A stretch of DNA of 13,298 nucleotides from Bacteroidota bacterium (GTDB taxonomy: Bacteria > Bacteroidota > Bacteroidia > UBA7662 > CANHCV01), in contig JAIYBD010000065.1 in assembly GCA_027488715.1 (NCBI GenBank), positions 1 through 13,298 on the forward strand, given 5' to 3'. The notes beneath the pieces were generated by a model. It searched no databases. It was given only the letters and a program-made list of their open reading frames with translations, and had not been told where the DNA came from. Position 1 is the first letter of the stretch; each line of letters begins with the position of its first letter. A program made the translations under genes and the position numbers. Below, piece after piece: positions 1 to 10,600 of this stretch.

Positions 1-1503
1 CCGGCTACGGCGAAGGTGTTATTTACGTTCACGATGCCGGGCGATGCAAACGCTGCCAATAATCGATCTGATTCTATTTTCGTTGGTAACCAGAACAATA
101 CCGTAACGGCATCTGCTTTGCGTTATACCATCAATTTTGGAGATTCTACCAAGGTGTATGCAAATGCTCCAGGAGCCGTGAAAATTACTGAAGTTGTTGC
201 ATTTGCAACAGGTTTAGGTAGCCAAGATTCCATTACGATTCCAACGGGTTATCCGTGGGCCTTTACTCGTGATATGTTTGAAATTACCAACCTAGGCATG
301 GGCAACGTTAACCTTCAGGGCGACTCTTTGGTGATTTACCGAGTTGGTGGAGGACCCGGAGGTTTGGCACCAATTATTTACGCACTACCGAATGTTTTGT
401 TGGAGCCAGGAAGCAGCATTACTGTGGTTTCCGATACAGGGACCAACAACCCAGGAATTGGTTTGTATTTCATCCAAACAGGTGGTGCAAATCCATTAAC
501 TTCCGGTGCTCAAGCGGGGGTTGTGATTCGTGGAGGTAGCATCAAAGATGCCGTTGCGCTGAACGGATATAATTTCCCAGCTGCAACCGGTGTAACTGCT
601 TCAGATTGGTCTGGGGCGATTCCAAGTTCAAATGCTCGCGCTGGGGTGTTCCGTTTGCCAGGAAACGACAACAATCGCGCGACCGACTGGGTGGTAACTG
701 ATACCGTTATTCCAAATCGTAGAACCTCCATTGGCGCACTGAACCCTGGAGTTGTTGCACCTATTCCTGTGTTCCTTTGGTTCAACAATGGAAACTACGT
801 TGGCATGGGAGATTCGTTGCAAGTAAAACCAGGAGATACTTCTGTTTACACCGTTTCATTGAACTACGGAACGTGTTCTGCCATCGATACTGTTCAAGTG
901 AATGTAATTCCTACCCGCACATTTAATGATATGCAAGCTCTTGCTTTCGCAACTTCAAATACTTCGCCTATTCGTGGACCGATTTCAATCCAAGCTAATT
1001 TCAAAAACTTAGGTAAACCCGCGAAAAATTTCATTGTTGCGCTCTCAGCAAATGGCACGTTGGTCTCCATCGATACCGTTAATTTGCCGGTAAGTATCTG
1101 GCCAGATAGCACGTATATTCATACTTTCCGTGCGCCTTGGATTCCAGGAACACAGGTCAACAATACCCTATGTGCCATTGTTTCCATTGCAACAGATCAG
1201 AACATGGCGAATGATACAACTTGCGAATCATTCCTTAGTGGTGTAAATGCTCAGAATTTAGTTAAACCCATAATTCAAATGTATCCCAATCCATCCCGAG
1301 GATTTGTAACTTTGGATGCTGGGGATAATTTGATTCACCATGTTCGAATTTTGGATTTGCAAGGCCGAATGGTACTGCCCGTTCAAATCAAAACACCAGT
1401 TAATCAGATGGTTGTTGAAATTCAATCTCTGCATGCTGGTAGCTATTTAGTTGAAATTCAAACAAAACAAGGAACGTCCATTGGGCGTTTAGTAAAGGAA
1501 TAA
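1..1503 (+). CDS. Secreted/surface protein with T9SS type A sorting domain, 5' end missing
   Basis: The reading frame is open to the left edge, so these are the last 500 codons of a longer gene; the GTG at 16 is in frame but is not a credible start. Fragment residues about 60-230 look like a lamin-tail (LTD) domain: KITEVV, then FEITNLG, GDSLVIY, LLEPGSSITVV and IKDAVALNG. Residues about 255-304 read as an Ig-like segment (LWFNNG, GDTSVYTVSLNYGTC). Residues about 309-415 resemble a CARDB-type domain (SIQANFKNLGKPAKNF, then NDTTCESF). Residues about 425-500 are a T9SS type A sorting domain with YPNPSRG at 428, then VRILDLQGR, LHAGSYLVEI and a basic end. By family knowledge the protein is exported through T9SS, the tail is cleaved and the body is usually anchored on the cell surface. 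No enzymatic domain is visible in this part. The sorting domain is certain; LTD and CARDB are judged by eye. Confidence 0.88.
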   Translation, partial: PATAKVLFTFTMPGDANAANNRSDSIFVGNQNNTVTASALRYTINFGDSTKVYANAPGAVKITEVVAFATGLGSQDSITIPTGYPWAFTRDMFEITNLGMGNVNLQGDSLVIYRVGGGPGGLAPIIYALPNVLLEPGSSITVVSDTGTNNPGIGLYFIQTGGANPLTSGAQAGVVIRGGSIKDAVALNGYNFPAATGVTASDWSGAIPSSNARAGVFRLPGNDNNRATDWVVTDTVIPNRRTSIGALNPGVVAPIPVFLWFNNGNYVGMGDSLQVKPGDTSVYTVSLNYGTCSAIDTVQVNVIPTRTFNDMQALAFATSNTSPIRGPISIQANFKNLGKPAKNFIVALSANGTLVSIDTVNLPVSIWPDSTYIHTFRAPWIPGTQVNNTLCAIVSIATDQNMANDTTCESFLSGVNAQNLVKPIIQMYPNPSRGFVTLDAGDNLIHHVRILDLQGRMVLPVQIKTPVNQMVVEIQSLHAGSYLVEIQTKQGTSIGRLVKE

Positions 1504-1526
1504 GAGGATTTATTTTCATCAATGAT

Positions 1527-1558
1527 GGGACCTGAGTTTGCTCAGGTCCCTTTGTTGT
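1527..1558 (+). terminator. Rho-independent terminator after the type A surface protein gene
   Basis: A perfect 10-bp stem, GGGACCTGAG at 1527-1536 and CTCAGGTCCC at 1541-1550, closes a TTTG loop and is followed by the T-rich run TTTGTTGT. It lies 23 bases after the stop codon at 1501-1503, where a terminator of that gene is expected. Its 3' end is only 18 bases before the next ATG, so it may also form part of the next gene's 5' leader. Confidence 0.85.
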
Positions 1559-1565
1559 AAAATTT

Positions 1566-1571
1566 AGGAAG
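1566..1571 (+). promoter_or_regulatory. Ribosome binding site of the giant surface protein gene
   Basis: AGGAAG, in the context AGGAAGAG, ends 5 bases before the ATG at 1577. Shine-Dalgarno-like sites are often weak or absent in Bacteroidota, so a clear one supports this start codon. The start is also supported by the signal peptide that follows directly. Confidence 0.6.
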
Positions 1572-1576
1572 AGCAA

Positions 1577-1636
1577 ATGAGAAGATTTTTTTGGTTGTTA
1601 ATCGGATATTTTTTACTGGGTCATGTTGCCCAAGCA
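1577..1636 (+). other. Signal peptide (Sec type I, predicted)
   Basis: Residues 1-20: an RR start, a hydrophobic core FFWLLIGYFLLG and a V-A-Q-A end, so cleavage is expected after Ala20. The mature protein would start THFAGGD, a variant of the THIVGGE-like mature start seen in many large Bacteroidota CHU_C proteins. Confidence 0.85.
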
Positions 1637-4600
1637 ACTCACTTTGCTGGGGGAGATTGCTATTACGATTACGTAAGTGCAACTCCAGGAGATAATACTC
1701 GTGCTCGTTATGCTGTTCACTACATTTTTTATCGAGATATTCAAGGAGCTCAATTCAATGCCACTTCTATTACGGTGGGCATGTACGATGCATCTCCAAC
1801 CTCCGTTTCGGGTGTGGTTGAAGTTCTTCGAACGGTCCCACAGTATTCTCGTCAGTTTTTAAATCAGTATTCCCCGGGGTGTTTTTATCGAAATCCCATT
1901 GGATATGAGCGGGTAGAATTCATTGATACGGTTGATTTACTTCGTACCCGTGGATATTTCTTTTCTACTTCTAATTATGCCCGAAATGGACAGCAAATTC
2001 AGAATTTGAATCAAAATGGTCCATTTTCCATTGTTTTAAGTACTTATGTTCCGCCTCGCAACTCCTTCGTAAATAATAGTCCGCGGTTCCGAGCTCTTCC
2101 TGTTCCTTATGCCTGTGTGGGTAAAAAATATGTTTTTAACCACGATGGTTTTGACCCTGATGGGGATTCCTTAGTTTTCAATATTGTTTGGCCTTATGGA
2201 CAAGGTGGGACTTATCGAGCTGGTGGAAATGTTGGAGAGGGAGGTTTGCCCGATTTCAATGTTACCACCCTTCCTTTGGCCCAGCGTGTACATTTTCCTA
2301 CACGTCCACCACTTCCCGGTAACAATACTGGCGTTTCGGGATATTACACCCCGGTAGCGTATCAGGGTGCCTTCAGCTTCCCTTCCAATCAGGTTCCTGC
2401 CATTGCTCCAGATACCTTGAAAATGACGGGGAATACGGGAGAGATTAGTTTCACTCCAACGAACCAAGGTGGATATGTGGTGGCGATCGAATGTTCCGAA
2501 TACCGAGTAGATCGTGTAAATAATACGGTTACCTACCTGGGTTCAACCCGCCGCGATTTGCAGTTCTTTTTTGATGCGAGTTGTACCCTTAACAATGCTC
2601 CTCAAGTTTTCGTGACCGATAGTTTTACATTGCAAGTGGGTGATACTCTAGATTTCAATGCGGTTGGGGTAGATTTCGATCCTACTCGAGATACTGTTAT
2701 TATGAGTATTTCTGGGGATATTGTTGGAGCAGGCTCCGGTAAAGCCAGTGTTACCATCACGCCAGGTCCAAGTCAGGCAGTAATGAATATTCGATGGATT
2801 CCGAATTGCACCTTTGCACGAACAGCACCTTATTTTCTTATCATTACTGCCAAAGATAGTATTTGTGCAGTCACTCAAAAAACAGTCTTTATTCGAGTTC
2901 TCCCCAAGGATATCATCTTACCTCCCAACTTGCGATGCGTTTCGGTACTGGGTGATGATTCCATATCTTTATCGTGGCTTCGTACAACTTCGTCATCGGT
3001 TGATTTTGGGAAATATTACATCTACCGAAATGAAAATGGAGGAGCATTTTCTTTGTTGGATTCTGTTTCATCTAGAAATACCCAATCCTATTTAGATCTA
3101 AGAGTTTCCCAAGCTGATACCAGTCGAATTTACGGATATTTTATGCTATCTGTGAATAGTTGTGGGGAGCCTGGACTTACTACAGATACGCTTTATTCTC
3201 TTTTGCCTGTGGTACAAAAGGTAAGTACAACCCAGTTTCGAGTAACATGGAATGAATTAACCACGGCTATTGGAAAGCGGTACGGTAAAATTTACCGTTT
3301 GTACGAAGATCGAGGTTCGGGTTTTGTTTTAGTGCAAACAAGTACAGCACGGTCGTACACCAGTTCGGGATGTAATTTCAGGATAAAGTATAAAATCGAA
3401 ACGTCGGATAGCCAAACGACATGCATCTCAACCGGGTTATCGCGTTGGTACAATTTGAAAGATACGGTTCGTCCTAGCACTCCGGTCATTACTTTGTTTT
3501 CGGTGGATGGAACAGGAAAATCAACCATCACCATTCAAAAATCTGATAGTCTTGATGCCATTCGATATCTGATTTATCGCAGTTCCAATGGCGGTACATA
3601 TAGTTTAATTGATTCGGTAAGTCAACCGGGGGGTATTGGCACCTTTGTGTACCGAGATGCAACGTCGAACCCAGCTTCGATTAAATATTGTTACAAAGTT
3701 GCTGCGCGAGATTCGTGTGGAAATTTAAGTTTTCAATCGGCCGAGAATTGTGGTATTAAGTTAACTGGAATTCCTGGGCACTTCTCATCGATTCTTTCTT
3801 GGACACCTTTTGCTAGTCCGTTACTTACGGGTTATGTATTGCAGCGATTGAATGGTTCCAACTGGCTAACCATTGGCACTTTTCCCACCACACAACTTGG
3901 CTTTGTAGATACGCCAAGGGCCTGTGGGGTTTCCAATACCTATCGGGTTTTTGGGACGTATGGCCCAACAGATAGTTCTTTCAGTAACGCAGTAATTGTT
4001 ATTCCTGTAGATACCATCAAACCCATTTCCCCACGGTTGATGGTTGTGTCTGCAGTAGCGAATGATTCCAACCAAATTACATTCATTCGTTCCAACGATC
4101 CAAGGGTTAAATTACAGCGTTTGCAGGTAAGTGTGAATGGTGGGGTGTTTAACAACTTAACAGCCTTCACATCACCTTTAACAGACACCCTCCGCTTTTG
4201 GCATACGGGGTTAAACAATTCAACTTCTAGCTATTGTTATCGTGTTTTAGCCTTCGATTCTTGCTCTAACAATGCTTCCATTCCTTTAGATACCCATTGT
4301 GTTACCCAACTTTTGGTTACACCAGGAAGCCGTCAAAATATTTTATCCTGGCCAAAATATCCTTTTCTCAATGCAGATAGTGTTGTAGTAGAACGTTTGG
4401 ATACCGGTTGGAAAACGTGGTCAACTCTTCCAGGTTCTGCAATTTCATTTAATGATACCGGTTTAATTTGCAATACATCTTATACTTATCGCATTAAATC
4501 ATTTTCTTCTCCATTTGTTGCCATTTCAACGGTTCGCAGTGGAACGGTGTTTGATACCACCCGTCCAACAGCACCCTGGATCAATAGTATGTCGTACCTA

Positions 4601-7600
4601 AACGACACCATGACGGTATTTATTCCAACGCAATTTGACGTTGCTGGTATTAATGTTTATTTCAAAACCAATGGAGGGCCGCCATCCTTATTGAGGAAAT
4701 TCTTCAAAACCAATAATTCTTCCAATGTTCGGATTATTTTGCCAGCCTTGAGTTCGGATGTTGACACCTTTGAATTTTACGTAACAAGTTTTGATAGTTG
4801 TTCTGGTTTAGAATCGGAACCAAGCCCAACCTATTTTCCCATTCATCTGCGAGGAATTGGTGGACTTTACACGGCAAATTTATCGTTTAATTCCCCCATT
4901 ATTCCCTCTCGAAATACCATTCCATATTCTCAAGTTGTCCTCGAACGTTTTGTTCATCCTTTATTAGGTTGGCAAGCTATTCGACCACTTTCTCCATCAG
5001 GCTCTGGATTTAATTCCCTGATCGATACGGTTCCAGAATACATCGTAAATCCGAGTAACTATTTAGACACCATTGATATCTTTTGTGGCCAAGCAATTTT
5101 GTATCGCGTTTCCTATGTAGTGAATGTGCGCACCCCAGTTACAGTATATTCCAATGAATTGGAGGTTTATCCTGGCGACACATTTTACCCCAACAATGTC
5201 AATATCATTTATTTGTCGACCAAAGGAAACGATTCCATAGAGGTTCAATGGAAGAAACATATTCGTCCAACGGTTACCAAATACGTGGTGTTTATTTCTC
5301 AAAATGGTGGACCCTTTGTTTCTGTAGATACGATTTTGAATAATTTACCTTTCGTTTATTTCAAACGATATGGTCGATATAACATGACCAATTCTCAAAT
5401 TTCGGTTCGCATTTCTGCCTATGATTCTTGTTCTGGCAAGTGGTCTAGAAATTTTGAAACCCATACGCATTCTTTTTTAACTGGAACTTCGCTTCCCGGA
5501 AGAAAAACAGCCGTATTAAATTGGCGCCCTTACCGAGGTTATGTTGCTGGGTTTCGATATAAAATCATTCGAATGGATCCTGGAAATGGCGTTTCCTCGG
5601 TCATTGCCAATGTTTTGGATACGTTTTACACCGACACGACAATGGCGTGCAATAATCCGATCAACTACACCATTTTTATCGATGAAATTAATGGAGATGG
5701 AGGTTCGGGATATACCAACACCATCACCCTTGTTGGAACAGATACTATTGCGCCCAGTAAGCCTTCTATCTTAAGTGCCTCTGTACGAGGGTTTAATCAG
5801 ATTGAAATTTATCCCAACACGAATTTTCAAGACATTGATAGTTTCGAAGTTTTTGGAAAAACGAAATTCAGGATGTGGGTTTCTTTAGGCCTTTACAAGG
5901 CTCAATCCATAATTACCGTTAATTTAGGACCAACACAAGATTCAATCTTATGTGTTCGAATGGTTGGACTTGATTCTTGTGCCAACAACCGATCGGTTTC
6001 TTCGGATGAACATTGCCTAATGCAGTTAACAGGAAGTCCTCAAAACCTATCCAATCAGTTAAATTGGACACCCTACACGGGGATCAATGCCGCCAATAAA
6101 ATCCATTTAGTTCAAGAATTTTCTTCAGGTACTTGGTTGGTTCTCGATACCCTTCCTTCAACAACCTTCCAATATGTGCATACCAATTTGCCATGTGGTA
6201 ACGCAAGAGTATATCGAATAACGTATTTCGATACCATTAGCCGAGTGTTTTCTCATTCAGATACCATTTCCCTGATCCCCTTTGATGTTACTCGCCCCGA
6301 TGTTCCAGAAATAAATTTTGCTACAGTTCTAGATCAGAACACCATTCAATTGGATTGGACTCCAAGCACATCGCCCGACGTAAATCGTTATGAGATATGG
6401 AAATCTCCCCTAGGAACCAACAATTGGGTTTTGGATCAAGTCGTTTTCTACAACGATTCAACGCAAGTTTTTGGAAATACGGTTGATACCATTTGGTCGT
6501 TCCGTTTGGTAGCCATTGATAGTTGTGGCAACAACCGAAGCGATACATCGTTGGTTCATACCGTTGCCAACATTCAAGGCATTGCCCAAAATCTACAATT
6601 GACTCTCTATTTAAGCAATTACCGTTCTACCCGTAATTTTACCATGGGTTTGGAAGAGTATTCTACGGTTAACGGATGGATTGGTGTTTCATCATTTACT
6701 GGGTTGACCGATACGTTGGTCATTAATAATTTACCTTGTAACCAACCATTCACGTATCGATTGCATATTATGGACTCGTTGGGTAATTCATTTGCTTACT
6801 CTGATTCCATTCAGCTTGTTCCCTTTGATACGATTACTCCACTTCAACCGGTTGTTGATTTTGTAAGCACCAACGGAATTGATTCCATCTCTTTATCTTG
6901 GAGTGCAAGTCGCTCATTGAATGTAAAGAATTACCACATTTATGGTGCACCTTATGGTACACCCGTGGCATTTTTAGATTCCGTTCCCGATACGGTTTTA
7001 AATTATTCCTTTTTAGCGAATAATACCTCTTCCCCTTGGGTAATTTACGTACTTGCAAAAAATTACTGCAACGAAAAATTATCTAGTTTTGATGATTCGG
7101 TGGTTACGTTTCATCCACAGCTTTCTCAATCGGGTTGTAATAAAGCCATTCGAATCGACTGGTCGTTAGGTAAGTTTGAATTTCGTATTGGAAACGATAG
7201 CATCACCATTTATAGAGGTACTTCGGCCAATAACCTATCGCCACTTCTGAATGTATCCCCCGGAACAACCCAATTTATGGATACCACGGTTCAGTTTGGA
7301 GCGAGGTATTTTTACCAAATCAAGGTGAATGATCTAAATTATCGTAATTATTCCCTTTCGTTTATTTCCAACGACAGTATCATTCCATTGGCAAAACCCA
7401 GTGTTTTGGCTGCATCGGTGGTAAAAACAGATCTTGCTAACGGTGCCATTGAGGTTAAATGGACGCCCATTCAACCTATTCCACAGTCGAAAAACGTACT
7501 TATTTATAGTTCTACATCCATCAATGGACCTCAAACACTATTGGGCAGATTTGCCCGAACGGACAGTTTCTTTGTTTGGAATGGTATTAATACTGAAACT

Positions 7601-10600
7601 CAGTCGTATTATTTCCATGCCTATTTGGAAGATTCATGCGGGTTTGTTTCTGAATCTAACGCACCGCACCGCGACATCGATTTTTCGGTGAGTAATGCCC
7701 AATTGGTGAATCAAATGAATTGGAATCATTACGAAGGCGTTCCGGTTACTTCGTATCAGATTGAAATATTGAATGGAACAACTTGGAGTGTTTTTGATGT
7801 AGTTAACGGGAATCAAAATGCTTACACACGTTTTCCAGCACCATGTAATAATCAAATTACCTATCGTTTGGGCGCTAATTTAAGCAATGGCTTGGTAAGT
7901 TATTCCGATACGGTTACCGTTCGTGTGATTGATAATGTTGTTCCTGATACGGCATTTATTTCCCAAGCAACGGTTTTAAATGATTCGGTTGTTCAACTCA
8001 CGTTTACCATGGCTGGAGCTTCTGATATTTATGGATACTCCATTCAACAATCTTTAAATGGCAATGCAGCTACGAGCATCCAATTTGTGCCTCAAGGTAC
8101 GGTTGGGACAACCGTTACCATTTTTGATACGATTAATACCCTTTCTAATCGAATCTGTTATTCGGTTCTTACCCAAGATAGCTGCTTGAACGTATCGAAA
8201 GGCGATGATTTTTGTGTGATTCAGTTGGAAGGCCTCGCCGAAAACCTTCAAAATACGCTTCGATGGAGGCCTTTTGCCGGTTACTCTATTCAAACGTATG
8301 AGGTGGCCGAATGGAATGGATCTGCATGGATCACCTTGGCCACCCAAGCGGGAACCGATACCGACTTCGTTCATACGCCCCTCAATTGTAACCAAACCCG
8401 TCATTATCAAATCAAAGGAATCAGCAATAATCCAACTTTATTCAATTTCTCCGATACCTTGCAATTAACACCCTTCGATACGGTTCCACCGGTGGCACCA
8501 ACCATTTTAGGGGCTTCCGTTGTGGCCAATGGAGGCATTCAATTGGATTGGTTGCCCGTAGGTGGTGACGTTCGCTCCTATGAAATTTGGATGAAATCTT
8601 CCGGATCCCCTAATTTCACTACGCTCGGAGTTGTTGGAGCTGTTTCTTCTTTCCAAATCACAGGGTTGAATACCCTCGATTCTGCATACTGTTTCTACCT
8701 CATTGCTTTGGACACCTGTGCTTCCAATCGTTCTTTACCAAGCATCGTTCATTGTGTTTCACAACTTCAAGGGGTAGCCCAAAATCTACAAAATACACTC
8801 AATTGGAATGTTTATTCGGGTTCAATTCCATCAAAAACAAAAGTTCAAATTTTCCAAGGAGGATGGAATGACTTGGATTCGCTTCCAGGTTTGGCATCCA
8901 ATTATGTGCACGATAGTTTGCCGTGCCGAGTACCGGTGATCTACCGTTTGAAGATGGAATTCCCCAATGGCTATTTTTCCTATTCAGATTCCATTACCTT
9001 GACACCCTTTGATACGATTCCTCCCGCTCAGCCCACCATTTTAAGGGCATCGGTACTTTCCAATTCGTCGGTTCAAATTACTTGGGCTCTCGGAAATGCC
9101 GATATCGGAAACTATGAAATTTGGGTAAAATCTGCCAACCAAGCTAACTTCACTTTGGCCCAAACCGTAGGTGCCGTTACATCGGGAATTGTAACAGGTT
9201 TAAATACAACCGATAGTTCGTACTGCTTCCGATTGGTTGCCTTGGATACGTGCTCAAATAATCGCTCAACCTTTTCGATTGACGAATGCGCTATACAATT
9301 ACAAGGCTTCGAACAAAACTTGCAAACAACCCTTTCTTGGTCGGCCTATTCCACCTTCTCGGGAGTTGCTAAATATTACATTCAAACCCGAAATGCTGGA
9401 AGTTGGACAACCATCGATAGTACTTCCTCAACCTCCTTTATCCATCGAAATGTTCCTTGTTTAACGGCCATTCATTACCGAATCATGGCGGTGTATCCGG
9501 TGGCCGATACATCGTTCTCAGATACTCTTGTTCTAGTTCCTTTCGATACCATCAAACCGGTATCAACCTTGTTAACCAGCGCTTCGGTTCAAGAAAATGG
9601 ATCCATTACCGTGCGCTGGAACCCTTCTGCCAGCCCAGATGTTCGATTCCACGATGTGTATCGCGCACCCATGGGCTCCACGGCCTTCGTGTTGGTTGGA
9701 ACTGCTACAGATGTAGATACCTTTAACGATGCTACCGTAACCAATGTTGGATCACAACGATATACCTATAACGTTGTAGCCATCGATTCATGTAACATGA
9801 ATAACCGTTCTGCGGAATCAAACGCGCATACCACCTTCGATCTCTCGGTAAGTAGCGGTGCTTGTCAACCAGCTGTAACCTTGAAATGGACATCTTACCC
9901 TTCCTTTACCAATGGATTATTGCGCTATCGAGTTTGGAGAAGTGCAGGTGGTCCGTGGACTTTGGTGGATTCCGTGGCTGCATCAGATACCGATTTCATC
10001 GATTACACGGTTAATCCTCGTTTCTCCTATTGCTATCAAGTTGAAGCCGTTTCGAACGGACAATCGTATCTCGCTACTTCCGATACTTCTTGTCAGGTGC
10101 CAAGATTATTCCCCAATCCGAATCCTACCACCATGTTTGGAATAACGACCACCACCACGGGGGTTGCCAATGGCCAAACCAAAATTACTTGGAACCGATT
10201 CCCAGTTACAGATTCTTTGGCTCGAGGGTATGTGATATATCATAGCACTTCGGGAGTTTGGCCTTACGCGCCCATCGCAACGATTTCCCGACCCAATGAC
10301 ACGGTTTTCTTCCATAATAACATCAATACGCAAGATTCAACCCATTATTACACGGTAAAAGTCATTGATACGTGCGGGGCACAATCGGATTCTGCCGCTC
10401 CTTTCCGCACCATCAACTTAAATTTAACCATTGGCAATGGGGCTATGGTGTTGGATTGGTTGCCGGTATTGAACGATACTGTCAATGGTTATGAAATTGA
10501 ACGCTCTTCCAATGGATTGCCCTTGGTGCCGATCACCATTTTAACGCCATCCACCACTCAGTTCATCGACAGTGCAGTTTCTTGCGGTACTCGGTATAGC

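Noticed and set aside
16..18. GTG as a start codon for the first gene
   Set aside because: The frame is open to base 1, no signal peptide follows, and no ribosome binding site precedes. The gene is cut by the window edge.
8054..8410. 118-codon open frame on the - strand
   Set aside because: Antisense to units 10 of the array, with no recognisable protein features; a by-product of the + strand coding sequence.
10145..10165. ACC-rich run as a phase-variable simple repeat
   Set aside because: It holds only a few ACC/ACG triplets, in frame, and encodes a short threonine run; changes in triplet number would not shift the frame, and the tract is too short to be a convincing switch.
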